64,000 bases of DNA from NCBI RefSeq assembly GCF_028372415.1, contig NC_092878.1:25699903-25763902 (forward strand), in the 5' to 3' direction. Each line of letters begins with the position of its first letter. Positions within the stretch are counted from its first letter, which is position 1. This DNA is from Notamacropus eugenii. Lineage: Eukaryota > Chordata > Mammalia > Diprotodontia > Macropodidae. A program made the position numbers and the translations under genes. The notes under the pieces were generated by a model that worked only from the letters and a program-made list of their open reading frames with translations, was not told the origin of the DNA and did no database searches. Shown piece by piece: positions 11,893 through 22,593 of the stretch.

Positions 11893-13268
11893 TCAATGTA
11901 GCTGCTCCCAGAGAATTGGAAGTGTCCAGCATGAGAGTCAATTTCCAACCTTCAAAAGAGTGAATCAAATCTATTTCAAATGGCCCAATTTGAAATTCTT
12001 TCAAATATACAGTGTACAATTAGGCTTTATGTTCAAATGAAGAACTATTAATGGTTTTGCTATCCACCTGGGCAATTGTAGCTGTAAAGACTATTACATG
12101 ACTAGTCCTTTCTACAGCCTTTCTTATATCCATCGAGGGTCTGCACCTGGCTCTGCTATTTGTGGCACTGCCATTTTTTAAACCTGTTTTGCTGGGGAAT
12201 TTCAGAAGAAACACAAAAACCAAATGTTCCTTGGCTGTCAAAAATTCAGTCAAAATGTCCCTCTGGCTGTTATTCAACTCTCTTAATTCAGACATCCAGA
12301 TGGCTTGATGAGAAGTTGGAGAAGGCAATGTAACAGCAGTTAGAATCACAATATCCATCATCACCTGGATACTTGGGGATTCTCTGTATTAGCACAGGTA
12401 TCCCAATGCAACCTATAGCTCCATCAATGGTAGTATTGCCTCTCAACTCTCATCCCACCCCAGTAATCAGGGTTATGACAAATGTTCCCTCAATGGATAT
12501 GTGTGTGCATGTATAATACCTTCCTCTGCCAGGAAGGAGAGTGCTTAGATGGTGCCACATACCATAGTTGAAGAATTATTTGGTTTAAAATATCTCATGC
12601 TATTTCAGAGGCTAATCTGTATATAAGCCAAATGGTTGGGGTAGGGGGAGAGCCAAATTATATAGTTGGCTAAAAATACACATTTAGATGTTTCCAATTT
12701 GGATTCAAAATACCCCTAATGCCTTGCCTCAAAAGTGCCATTTTTACCACAGTATACCAGAATGGCCTCATGGCGCTTCTTTTGTTTTGTTTTGTTTAAC
12801 AAACAATATATAATTATACTACATCATTCAAATTGAAGTTATTGGAGGATATGACATACATTATTAAATAACATTTATTTCAAATGTTGAAAGTGATGTT
12901 TCATGGTTTAAAATTTTTTTTAAATATGCTTTGAATCTTCCAAATACCTCCAGTTCAAATGATCCCTCCTTTAATCATTCTATTTTTTTGATTTGTTTTT
13001 TTTCCCCTAGTATTTCACCAGGAAAATTTAAATCATTTTATAATGTCAGCCATTCAGGAAAATACAGCTTTGTTTGTAACAAAACACAAACATTGAGAAT
13101 AGCATACCCTTAAAAATATATGTAATAGAAAACCTTACTTCAAATCAAGGAACAAATTACCTTTTTACCAAACAGCAAAATTGGCAGATCTACCCAATGG
13201 ATCTGAGCAATTTTTTTTAATAGACTAGTTCTAAAATAAATCAGGCCATTGCTAAGTAACTATTATAA
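11893..13268. other. No recognised feature
   Basis: Intronic DNA. A 114-codon minus-strand open stretch at 12020-12364 starts with consecutive ATGs, but I recognise no family in it and see no splice or promoter context, so it is not called a gene. Confidence 0.45.
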
Positions 13269-13590
13269 TCATAATAACTCACATTGGTTTGGAACTTAAA
13301 GATTTGCAAATAACTTTCACAGTCCTGTAAAGGAGGTTCTTAATAAGTAGTCATTGGAATCAATTGGAGGACATGAGTTTGGAGGTAACATAGTAGAAAG
13401 ATTGTAGTTCTTTGAGATGAAAAGATTGGAGTTCAGACATTTATGTGACTTTCCCAATTTCACACATAGCAAATTATTTCTTGTGGTTGCATCTATCAAG
13501 GATTCTTAGTTTCTTCATCTGTAAAATAGGGAAAATTATAAACTTAGCTCACAGGACTTTTGTGAGGATCAAATGAGATAAGCTATGTAG
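13269..13590 (+). repeat. MIR-type SINE pieces
   Basis: A short MIR-like start ('taataactcacattggtttggaacttaaagatttgcaaataactttcac', inverted sense) precedes a clear MIR 3' part at 13505-13590 ('agtttcttcatctgtaaaatagggaaaatt..gctcacaggacttttgtgaggatcaaatgagataa'). Confidence 0.7.
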
Positions 13591-13591
13591 G

Positions 13592-14090
13592 TCCATTAAT
13601 GCACTGTTGGTAGAAGAGTGAAATGATCAAGCCATTCTAGAAAGCAATCTGGAATTATTCCCAGAAAGACTGCACATATCCTTAAACCCAACAATACTGC
13701 TACTAGGTCTACATCCCAAGAAATAAAAGAGGAAAAGGATCTATATGGACAAAAATATTTTTATCAGCTCTTTTTGTGCTGGCAAAGAATTGGACACCAA
13801 GGGGAAGTCTATCAATGGAAAATGGCTGAACAAGTAATGATACACGTGTGTGATTGAATACTTTAGTGCTATAAGAAATGATGAAGAGGATGATTTCAGA
13901 AAAACCCAGGAAGATTTCTGAAATGAACTGATCCAGAGTGAAAGGAGCAGAACCAGGAGAACAATTTATAAAATAATGAAAACAGTGTAAAGAAAACAAC
14001 TTTGAAAGACTTAGAAACTCTATCAACACAATGACCAACCACAACTCCAGGGGGTTCATGATGAAATATGCTACCCATCTTCATAAATAA
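13592..14090 (+). mobile_element. L1 LINE 3' fragment
   Basis: Matches the C-terminal ORF2 and 3' UTR seen in the other L1 copies: 'atgcactgttggtagaagagtg', 'aaacccaacaatactgctactagg', 'caaaaatatttttatcagctctttttgt', 'ggctgaacaagtaatgatac', 'ccagagtgaaaggagcagaaccaggagaaca'. 5'-truncated, and it lacks a clear poly-A. Confidence 0.88.
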
Positions 14091-14325
14091 ATCAATTTCT
14101 AGTTGGTCTGTTACATAGTAAGGTATTGATAATCCTGTTTCCTTGGAAAATGAGGAAAAGGTAGATCATTTAAGCCCAAATTTCATTCTACTCTATGGAT
14201 ATAAAGATGGACAATATGCCAGGTCCATAATTGAACTGAGAAAGAGAGTAGGCTGGATTACATTGGGGAAATTGCGTAGCATTTTTAATTATTCCAATTT
14301 GATAGCTAATACAAAAGCCTAATTT

Positions 14326-14368
14326 CACACACACACACACACACATAGACACACACATACACACACAA
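14326..14368 (+). repeat. (CA)n microsatellite, interrupted
   Basis: About 43 bp of CA repeat with TAGA and TA interruptions. Confidence 0.95.
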
Positions 14369-14519
14369 GCCTATCTATCTATGATAGTGTTATATCACTG
14401 AGAATCATAGAGCACCACAATCTGTGAAAAATGAAAATTGTGTGTGACTCAAAGGGTGGTGGAGACACATAATAAGATTAAATAAAGTGGAGACTAGTCC
14501 TTACTATGACTTGCATGCA

Positions 14520-14790
14520 AGAGGTCATAATATTAATAATAACTATTATTTATACAAAGTGTACTTACAAAGTGTTTTCTGTACATATATGATCTCATTT
14601 TATCCTCATAACAATCCTGGGAATTAGGTGCTTTTACTATCCCCATTTTAAGATGGGGAAACCAAAGCAAAGATTAAGTGACTTGTCCAGGATCATACAG
14701 GTAGCTTAGTCTATGAGGCCAGATTTTTACCGAGGTCTTCCTGACTCCAGGTCCAATGCTCTAGCCACTGTACCACCTAGCTAGCAAGAT
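14520..14790 (-). repeat. MIR-type SINE, inverted
   Basis: Inverted order of MIR parts: 'tgttttctgtacatatatgatctcattttatcctcataacaatcctggg', 'ccccattttaagatggggaaacc', 'aagtgacttgtccaggatcatacag', then the tRNA-related head 'gtcttcctgactccaggtccaatgctctagccactgtaccacctagc'. Nearly full length. Confidence 0.9.
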
Positions 14791-15303
14791 ATGAAAGATA
14801 TCACCTAAAAAAATGTACAGTCATAAGCTGGTTATGTAGCAAGAGTGAAGATAACAGATGGGCAGCCTAAGTATTGGACTGGGACCTACCTGTAAGATGC
14901 TAAAAGAATCAGAAGGGAAAAAAAGATCTCCAAATTGTTGGCTAGATCCTCTATGGAGGATTTAGTGTAGTGTATGGATAAGAATCACCCAGAATAAGAA
15001 AGGTTAAGGTAGGTTAAGATTTGTGTCATTTAAGTAAACCACAGATCCCAAGATATCATTCAGCTCCTTATCAGTGACAACCAGAGAGCTAGCTAGGGCG
15101 GGTAGTCAGGGCTCTGTTCCAGGATAATTTAAAGAGTGCTGAAAGCACCTTCCTGGGGGTGCTTTCTCCTCTGGCTTCCCAGATTGCTGTTCTCTTCACT
15201 GATGCCCTTACTCCCCTGGCCAGCTCTACCTCAGCAGTGGCAAGCATCATGCTTCCTCTCTTAGCAGCTATATTTTCAGCAGCATAGAAACTTTTCTGTA
15301 AAC
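14791..15303. other. No recognised feature
   Basis: Intronic DNA, locally GC-richer at 15090-15250. No family recognised. Confidence 0.45.
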
Positions 15304-15979
15304 CAGAGTTTCTCAAAGTGTGTGGAACCCTGTGCTCCTTGAGACCCATTTAGGGAATACATGAGGTCCAAACTATTTTCATAATAATAGTACCAATACA
15401 TTATTTGCCTATGAAAATGTACCTCTCTTTTCCAACTACATATCTGTGAGGTTGATTTTCTTTGTATACTTCAAACAACCTATGTCAACAGAGTAAATGT
15501 AAAAGCAGCTATGAGAATCCATCAATCTTCTATTAAGCCAGACATTAAAGAGATTTGCAACAATTTATAAAATAATGCTACTCTTATTACTACTTTTTGT
15601 TTAGAAAAATACAGTTATTTTTCATGAAAACATATTATGGTAATGTAATGGATTTGTTATTTTAAGTGAATTAATAAACACTTTTTAATTATCAGTTTTA
15701 ATTTCTAATATAGTAAATACTGATAGATATAACCCAGAGAACAAAAACTCTTTGCAGTCCTCAATAACTTGTAAGCTTTTTCCTTTTTGAACTTAAATAC
15801 AAAAAGACAAAAAAGAATATTACCATGTACACAATACAACATAAAAAGAGAATTCAATATAAAACCACTAATTTCCATTTCAGTCTTTTTTTTTTTAACT
15901 GTGTAATAAATACTAATCATTGTTTTCAAAGCTACCCTGCTTTTCTGTGTTTGCTTCTAAATTTTCTTCTATTCTCTGC

Positions 15980-16070
15980 TATGAATTTTTAATTTTTTTC
16001 TCCCTCCCTCCCCAACCTGCCCCAGGGAAGGCTATCATTAGATGAAAAATGTGCTTGTGTCTGTCTGTCC

Positions 16071-16117
<47 letters not shown>

Positions 16118-16215
16118 ACCATACTATACATACTTCTATTTATCATTCTTTCTCTAGATATGAATAGCATCCTCCTTCACAAGCCCTTCATAGTTGACGA
16201 GTATTTGTAATGCTC
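15980..16215 (-). repeat. L1 3' UTR fragment with (GT)n
   Basis: Inverted L1 3' UTR text ('tttttttctccctccctccccaacc', then '..gaaccatactatacatacttctatttatcattctttctctagatatgaatagcatc..') around a GT run at 16072-16114. It sits inside the hAT remnant, so it is the younger insertion. Confidence 0.7.
16072..16114 (+). repeat. (GT)n microsatellite
   Basis: About 21 nearly perfect GT units inside the inverted L1 3' UTR fragment. Confidence 0.97.
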
Positions 16216-16282
16216 AAAATGGAATATCTATGATTGCTAAAGGATCCTGAAACTAAAAAATTTGAGAACTGCTCCTCTAGGC

Positions 16283-17040
16283 CATACCCCCAAATAGAGG
16301 AAGCCTCCCTCCATTTTTCCCATTCTGTGTTTGGCCTTGTGAAAATGTTGCTAGTTTACATCTCTGATGATAACAGAAGGTATCTCAGCATATTTGGCTT
16401 TGCCTCTCTCACAAGGTCATCATTAAATAAATTTAATTTGGACAAACCTCAAATAAGCAATCTTTTTAGAAAACTCCAAGGAAGAGATGCTTCCATGAAA
16501 AAAAGAACTCATGGATACTGACAGAATGATGTTCCCTAATCATTTCTTTGCAGTGTGCAAAGTGACACAAAACTAAAATTATATGCCTCCCAGAACCAAG
16601 ATTATTGGGAGCTGAAATTTGCAAGGTACTCTAAGGAAGCATCTACCATACGCCAAAACACCAAATGAAAAAGACACTTCTCTATCTACCACTAAAAAAC
16701 CCGTTAATCATTTTTACTAAATTTACTTTATTTAATTGGATTTTTTGGCAGCATGTAGACATAGCTCTAATTTAATATTCAAGGCAAAAATCCCAATATT
16801 GCTTATGAATTCTTTTATTTTTAAAATGGAAATAAATCTGTTAACCTCTCTAGACTCCAGTTCACTCTGGACCTTTTCTGGCTACTACAACAAAATTATA
16901 TCTAACTCCCTTCTTGTCTCAAAGAGACATTTTAAGGATAAATGGGACGGTATTTACAAAATGCTTATAATTCTTTGTTCAGAAAACAGCACAAGAAGCA
17001 AGGCTCCCAAGTCAAGACAAATACTTTATGATAGCAAACT
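16283..17040. other. No recognised feature
   Basis: Intronic DNA. No gene or family recognised. Confidence 0.45.
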
Positions 17041-17775
17041 AGCACAGGCTTACTCCGACAGCTTCATCTCTCTCCACCTCTCTGTAGCATTTGGCATTGC
17101 TGATCAGTCTCTTCCTAGATCCTGTCTAGGCTCTAGCTTGTTGTGACATTTCTCTGTTGTATTTCTCTTTCTAACTGTCTGACCATTCCTTCTGAGTCTC
17201 CTTTGCAATTTCACTATTCATATCACCACCCCTAATTGTGGGTGCAACCCAAAGCTCTGTCCTAAACCCTCATCTCTTCTCTCTGAATAGTCTATCACCT
17301 ACAACCTCTTCAGCTTCTATGGATTTAATTATCATCTCTCTGCAAATGACTTCTAAATCTATATAACAATTCTAATCTCTCTTCTTAGCTCCAGTCCTAT
17401 ATGACAAACTGTATATTGTATACCTCAAACCTGATGTCTTGTAGGCATCTTAATATCAACATGTCTGAAGTTATCTCCCCCCCCACCTCCCACCAAACCC
17501 ACCTCTCTCCCAAGCTTACCTAATTTTGTCAAGGATACCACCATCCTTCCATCCACCCAAGTTCACAATCTCTACATTATTCATGACTCACTCTCCCTCA
17601 TCCTATATATCCAATCAGTTGTCAAATCTTGCTTCTCCCTCCATGATATCTTTTGCATCCATTCCTTTCTCTCAATTCATACAGCCACTACCCAAGTTCA
17701 AGCCCTCATCACCTCTCACTTGCTACAGTTCCTACCAGCTTCTGGTGGCCTCTCCTCTAAGACTACCTTCCATGT
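17041..17775 (+). repeat. L2 LINE fragment
   Basis: Decayed L2 ORF2 in plus orientation. 'FISLHLSVAFGIADQSL' corresponds to the L2 'LLDLSAAFDTVDH' block. Later pieces ('gatgtcttgtaggcatcttaatatcaacatgtctgaa', 'caccatccttccatccacccaagttcacaatc', 'gttcaagccctcatcacctctc') follow the L2 order. Confidence 0.82.
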
Positions 17776-17880
17776 ATCATATATGTGTGTGTGTGTGCGT
17801 GTTTATTATATATAACATATTGTATATATGTTATATATAATATGTATCTATATATAGTATGTACTGATTTATGTATATAT
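17776..17880 (+). repeat. TG / TA microsatellite
   Basis: GTGTGTGTGC run followed by about 75 bp of TATA/ATGT-rich sequence. It separates the L2 body from an L2 3' tail. Confidence 0.9.
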
Positions 17881-17883
17881 TGT

Positions 17884-17975
17884 CTACCTTAGTTGAATGT
17901 AAGTGCCTTGAGCACAGGGACTGTTTTTGTTTTCTCTTGAGCATGTAACACAGTGTCTAGGACATAATAAATGAA
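17884..17975 (+). repeat. L2 LINE 3' tail
   Basis: Contains 'gaatgtaagtgccttgagcacagggactgtttttgtt' and 'aacacagtgtctaggacataataaatgaat', the L2 3' terminus. Probably the end of the same copy as 17041-17775. Confidence 0.85.
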
Positions 17976-19275
17976 TCAACAAGTCAGTTGACAAGTATTT
18001 ATCAAGCACCAGTCACTCTGCGTATCACTGGGCATAAGAAGAAAGGAAAAATTAGTGCCCTATCCGCAAAGAGTTCATGTTCTCAAGTTAACATGTAGAC
18101 AGGGATTTATTAAATAACTGCTATGTGTCAGATGTTATGATAAGCACTAAAGATACAAGGAAAGGCAAATATAATCCCTGCTCTCAAAGAGGGAGGGAGA
18201 ATGAGGAAGAAAATGAGGGAGAAAACATACAAACAACTATGTGCAAACAAGACAGGAAAAATTGGAGATAGTTAACAGAGAATAGGTACTAGGATTAAGG
18301 GGATCAGGAAAGATTTCCGTAATGGTAATTGAAATGGGAAGATCTTTCCCATTCATTAATAGGTCCATGTGACCTACTTAAATTACACAGAAGCCTAAGT
18401 CACCCATGGTGGAAGGAGCTTGCTGAACAGGTGGAACAGGAAGAGTGGAGCAGAACTGACAGGAAGTTGGTGAGAGCAGTTAGGGCAGAGGGAGGAGTGG
18501 ACACAGGCAAGCAGACACAGCTAAGTTCCTAAGTGCTTGTTTGTTTGTGAGAAGGCCCCAGCAGGGGAAGGAGGCTTGGGAATGGCTTTGTCCCTTACAG
18601 TACTAATGTGTATTGACTTCTTGGTTATTGTAATGGATTTGGCTTTCTGGTGTTGGGATTTGGCTTTCTGGAGTCTGAATAAATGTTTTTCTTCTGCCTT
18701 GTATCTGGAGAGTCTGTTATATTTTGTGATTCAGAACTACTCTGACATATTCATAGTTGCCCTCAGTGCTATGACTATTGCCTAGACAATACTAAAAGAA
18801 GATGAAATTTTATCTGGGACTTGAAGGACAACTGGGAAGCCAGGAGATGAAGAAGAGGAGGGAGAGAATTTTAGGCATGGGAGACAGCCAGTGAAAATGT
18901 CCAGAATTAGAATGTCTTTTTGAGAAATAGCAAGGAAGTCAGTGTCACTGGATTTCAGAAAACATGGAAGGGAATATGATATAAGAATACTGGGAAGATA
19001 GGAATTGGCCAGATTATGAAAGGCTTTAACAGTCAAAGGATTTTATATCTGATATTGGGGAAAATCTGGAACCACTGGAGTTTATTGAATAAGACAGTGA
19101 CATGGCCAGACCTATACTTTGATAAAATGATTTTGATGGCTGAGTGGAGAATGGACTAGAGTGGAGAAAGAGTTTAGGCAGAGAGACCAACTCAAAAAGA
19201 AAGCTATTGCAGTAATTGAAGCATGAGATTGTGAGGCCATATACTGGGGTGGCAGCAGCATCACATTCTAATGAG
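17976..19275 (-). repeat. L2 LINE 3' half, inverted
   Basis: Reverse complement of L2 from its 3' end inward: 'gacaagtatttatcaagcaccag', 'aaagatacaaggaaaggcaaatataatccctgctctcaaagag'; then after an insertion 'gacttgaaggacaactgggaagccag', 'gcatgggagacagccagtgaaaatg', 'aaccactggagtttattgaataagacagtgacatggccagacc', 'agagaccaactc'. The element is split by 18345-18785. Confidence 0.88.
18345..18785 (+). mobile_element. Unclassified insertion in L2 (solo-LTR candidate)
   Basis: About 440 bp that does not belong to L2 and interrupts it. The L2 sequence before and after joins cleanly. It has a polyadenylation-type AATAAA at about 18679, a GC-richer left half and a TG-rich right half, the composition of an LTR. 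GAAGAT occurs at both edges and could be a 6-bp target duplication, but TG..CA termini are not clear. No coding capacity for viral proteins is seen. Confidence 0.45.
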
Positions 19276-19702
19276 AAGTAATTAATAAAGCCTATTGACT
19301 GATTTGACTAGTTTCCCTGCTTCAGCTCTCTCTGATCCCATCACCCTCCACAGAACTGCTCAAGTAATTTTCCTAATGCACCTGTCATTCCCCTACTCCA
19401 TAAACTCCAATAGCTCCCTATTTCCCCTTGGATCAAATATAAATTTCTCCATTTGTCTTTTAAAGCCCTTCCTAATCTAATGCCAACCTACTTTCCCAAC
19501 TTTATTATACATAACTTTTCTTCTCACAATCTAAAGTTCAGCCAAACTGGTCTTTTTGCAATTCCTCACGTGACACACCATTTCTCAACTCCATGATTTT
19601 GCCCTGGCTCCTGCCCATTGCTGGAACACATGATCTCTTTATCTCCACCTCATGACATTCCTTATTCCCTTCAAAACTCTACTCAAATTCTATGTTCTAA
19701 AC

Positions 19703-19904
19703 CAGGGTTTCTTAACCTTTTTCATCATTGGCAGTCGGGTGAAGTACTTGGACCCCTTCTTAGAATAATGTGCATTACTTACATTCATAATAAAAGGAAA
19801 TGCCCAATTTCAGTTAGATATTAGTAAAAATAAATGTGATTCTATCCCACCCATGATCACAGAGTCCCCTGAAATCTATACACAAATCCTTTGTTAAAAA
19901 ATTG
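19703..19904 (+). mobile_element. Short hAT-like MITE with intact 8-bp TSD
   Basis: A 202-bp element starting CAGGGTTTCTTAACCTTT and ending in a degraded inverted counterpart (..TTTGTTAAAAAATTG). It is flanked by perfect 8-bp duplications TTCTAAAC at 19695-19702 and 19905-19912, as expected for hAT transposases. It has no coding capacity and was inserted in an L2. Confidence 0.85.
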
Positions 19905-19949
19905 TTCTAAACAGATATTTTCCTGATACCCTTCCTCCTAAAATTATAG

Positions 19950-20052
19950 TACACACATGCACACACATGCATGCATGAATGCACATGTACGCATGCATAC
20001 TCACGCACAAGCGTGCACACATGCACATGCATACACATGTACACACACACTT
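19950..20052 (+). repeat. CA/CATG-rich low-complexity tract
   Basis: Alternating ACACATGC/CATGCATG units, purine-pyrimidine alternating over about 100 bp. Confidence 0.9.
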
Positions 20053-20215
20053 ATTTAAGTGTGTGTGCTTCTTTATGCTTATGCTCTTCCCCCCTAACCC
20101 AATATACCATAAGCTGCTTCAGGTTTAGGACAATTTCAGTTTTGTATTTGTATCTCTAGCCCCTAGAACAGTGCCTGGTGCATTATAGGATCTTAATAAA
20201 TGGTGGTTGATTGAT

Positions 20216-21075
20216 TGAAATGGGACTAAATCAGTCAAAACTAAATAGAAAAATCAAGTCATGAAACAAGCAAGAATTTGAATTTTAATCAATAAATTAC
20301 AATATTTTCTCTCTATTTAAAATTTACTTCAGATTAACCTTAAGTGAACTATGTCATTCATAAGTTTGGAAAAAGCAAAGGGCATTTTTACAGACTGGTA
20401 AATTTCTGTACTTCATAAATTTTAAACTCTTTGTGAGGCTGATAGTTGTTTATTTTGGTTTACACAATTCTTTCTCTTAGGAATAACTTTAAATTGATGG
20501 ATTTATAGCAAACCTATAACATTTGATAGCATGTCCAATAGTTAGAATTTAGTGAGTCATTACCAGGGCACATCACAGCCTCGTGAAAGTGTCATGGTTG
20601 CCTGCCCTAAGGATTTAAGTGCCTAAGACCACAGATGAAACGTTTTTTCAAATTGCATTTCTGACACTGAGTTGTTATTTTTACAAGATACATTCTTTAT
20701 CTCCTTGCCTATTTTTCCTTCTATAAAATGTTTGTTTCTTATTTTTTTAAAAAAATTTACATATTTCATGGAATGGAATGGAAGCTTTAAAAGATCATAG
20801 TTATAGCTCAAATATTTTATATACCACTGAGCCTTCCTTTGTAACAAAGGAAAAGAGTTTTTTGTGACCAGTCGCAAAGGTAACCAAGTCCAGTAACACA
20901 TGCTTAATTCCAAGCCTGTAGCCCTGTGTGTATTAAATCCTCTGACCTCCAGAGCAAAGATTGTGCGTTGCAATTAATCTTTAATTTGACTGCTTTTTAG
21001 TAGTATTTTCATTTATATTACAGTGACTATTGTCTACACTAAGGGTCTATCTCCTGCTTCCGATTTTTTTGTATT
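20216..21075. other. No recognised feature
   Basis: Intronic DNA. A 116-codon minus open stretch at 20623-20973 shows no recognisable domain. Confidence 0.45.
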
Positions 21076-21540
21076 CTTCACAAACTACTCTTTTCAAGAT
21101 TCTTTAAATTCCTCAAATTCATTATTTTCTTACAGTGTCATCATATCCCATTACATTTATGTACCACAACTTGTTTAGCCACCCCCAAATCAATATTGTT
21201 TCTGGTTTATTTTGCTACCACAAAGAGTGTTGCTATGAATATTTTGGAATATATAGGATCTTTTCTTCTTTCCGCTGACCTCCTTAGGGTATATGCCCAG
21301 TAGTGTAGTCAATTATGAGGTCAAAGGCTTGGAAGGTTAATGACTTTCCTAGCACAGTTCCAATTGTTTTTCAGAGCAGTGGAGCCAATTTGCAGTTCTT
21401 CCAGCTGTGTATTAATGTGACTGTTTCCATAGCTCTTCTAACACTGCCTTTTTCCATCTTTAATCATTTTTGCCAATTTCTTTGGATTACTTTTTTTAGT
21501 CTTTTAATGTTTCTTCTAATTCTATGAGAAAGCAATTCTT
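21076..21540 (-). mobile_element. L1 LINE 3' fragment, inverted
   Basis: Reverse complement of the ORF2 C terminus: 'acttgtttagccacccccaaatc', 'gctaccacaaagagtgttgctatgaatattt', 'gggtatatgcccagtagtg', 'gttccaattgtttttcagagcagtggagccaatt'. Confidence 0.85.
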
Positions 21541-22195
21541 AAAATTCTTTTTTAGAATTTTGGGTTCCAAGTTCTCTCCTTCCATCCAACCCAGGCAGCA
21601 AACAATTTTATATAGGTTATACATGTGTAGTCATGCAAAATTTCCATATCAGTCATGTTGTAAAAAAAAACAAAAAAACAACAACAACACAGACCAAAAA
21701 AACTCCACAAAAAATAAAGTAAAAAACAGTATGATTCAATCTGTATTCTTACTCCATCAGTTCTTTCTCTGGAGATAGATGGCAATTTTCATCCTAAAAC
21801 TTTTAGAATTATCTTGGATCTTTGTATTGCTGAGAATAGTTAAATTATTCAGTTAATCATATAACATTACTGTTACTGTGTACAGTGTTTTCCTGGTTCT
21901 GCTTACTTCACTTTGCATCACTTCATGTAAGTCCTTCCAGGTTTTTCTGAAAGCATCCTACTCATCATTTCTTAGAACACCCTAGTATTCCATCATAATT
22001 ATATACCACAATTTGTTCAGCCATTCCCCAACTGATGGGTAAACTTTCCATTTCCAATACTTAGCTACCACAAAAAATGCTGCTGGAAATATTTTTGTAC
22101 TTTTTTTAAAAATCTCTTTGGGATACAGACCTAGTAGCATTATTACTGGGTCAAAGGGTACACATAGTTTTACAGTCCTTTGGGCCCAGTATGGA
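21541..22195 (-). mobile_element. L1 LINE 3' fragment with 3' UTR, inverted
   Basis: It starts with the 3' UTR ('gttccaagttctctccttccatcc..', 'gttatacatgtgtagtcatgcaaaatttcc') and runs into the ORF2 C terminus ('cacaatttgttcagccattccccaactgatgggtaa', 'gctaccacaaaaaatgctgctgg'). It is a second, separate copy, since the 3' UTR restarts here. Confidence 0.9.
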
Positions 22196-22435
22196 TAACA
22201 TTTTTTTTCAAATTTTTAAACATTTGTATTTAAAGTTTGAGTTCCAAATTCTATTCCTCCCTCCCTTTCTGTATAAAATGTATAAAACATTTTCATATTA
22301 GTCATTCTGTATAAGAAGACTCAAAACAAAAAATGAAAGAAAGTAAAAATAGTATGCTTCAGTCTATATTCAATATCAATCCTTTCTCTAGAGGTGGATA
22401 GTGTGCTTCATTGGTCCTTTGAGATTGTCTTGGAT

Positions 22436-22593
22436 GGTAGCAAGGTGATTCAATGAATAGGGCACTGGCCCTGGAGTCAGGGGGATCTGAGTTCAAATCC
22501 AGCCTCAGACACGTGACACTTTCTAGCTTTGTGACCTTGGGCAAGTCACTTAGCCCCAAATACCTTGTCTTCCTCCCTCCAAAAAAATAAAAA
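22436..22593 (+). repeat. CORE-SINE inserted in L1, with target duplication
   Basis: Complete head ('gcaaggtgattcaatgaatagggcactggccctggagtcagggggatctgagttcaaatcc'), 'gtgaccttgggcaagtcacttagccc' and an A-rich tail. It is flanked by ATTGTCTTGGAT (22424-22435) and ATTGTCTTAGAT (22594-22605), a 12-bp duplication with one mismatch. The L1 text continues across the site. Confidence 0.93.

Larger units (their letters stand above)
15304..16271 (+). mobile_element. hAT-like DNA transposon remnant, interrupted by an L1 piece
   Basis: It begins CAGAGTTTCTCAAAG and ends with the inverted equivalent (..TTTGAGAACTG at about 16261-16271). This is the terminal signature of hAT (Charlie-like) non-autonomous elements. 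Interior hAT-like text runs '..aaactattttcataataatag..' to '..aatttctaatatagtaaatactgatagatataaccca..' and 'gcagtcctcaataacttg', and resumes at about 16237 with 'aaaggatcctgaaac'. The 8-bp target duplication is not convincing (CTGTAAAC on the left against CTCTAGGC on the right). Confidence 0.68.
19285..20215 (+). repeat. L2 LINE 3' end
   Basis: L2 ORF2 C terminus and tail in plus orientation: 'cataaactccaatagctccctatttccccttggatcaaatataaa', 'aaagcccttcctaatct', then 'cagtgcctggtgcattataggatcttaataaatggtggttgattga'. It is interrupted by a 202-bp hAT element and a CA/CATG-rich tract. Confidence 0.88.

Noticed and set aside
12020..12364. 114-codon minus frame starting with three ATGs
   Set aside because: No family recognised and no supporting signals.
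15304..16282. 8-bp target duplication for the larger hAT remnant
   Set aside because: CTGTAAAC and CTCTAGGC match at only 5 of 8 positions and the right end is ambiguous, so I do not claim it.
22470..22505. tRNA-like A and B boxes
   Set aside because: These are the tRNA-derived heads of SINEs, and no cloverleaf or isolated tRNA gene is present. The same holds for the other SINE copies.
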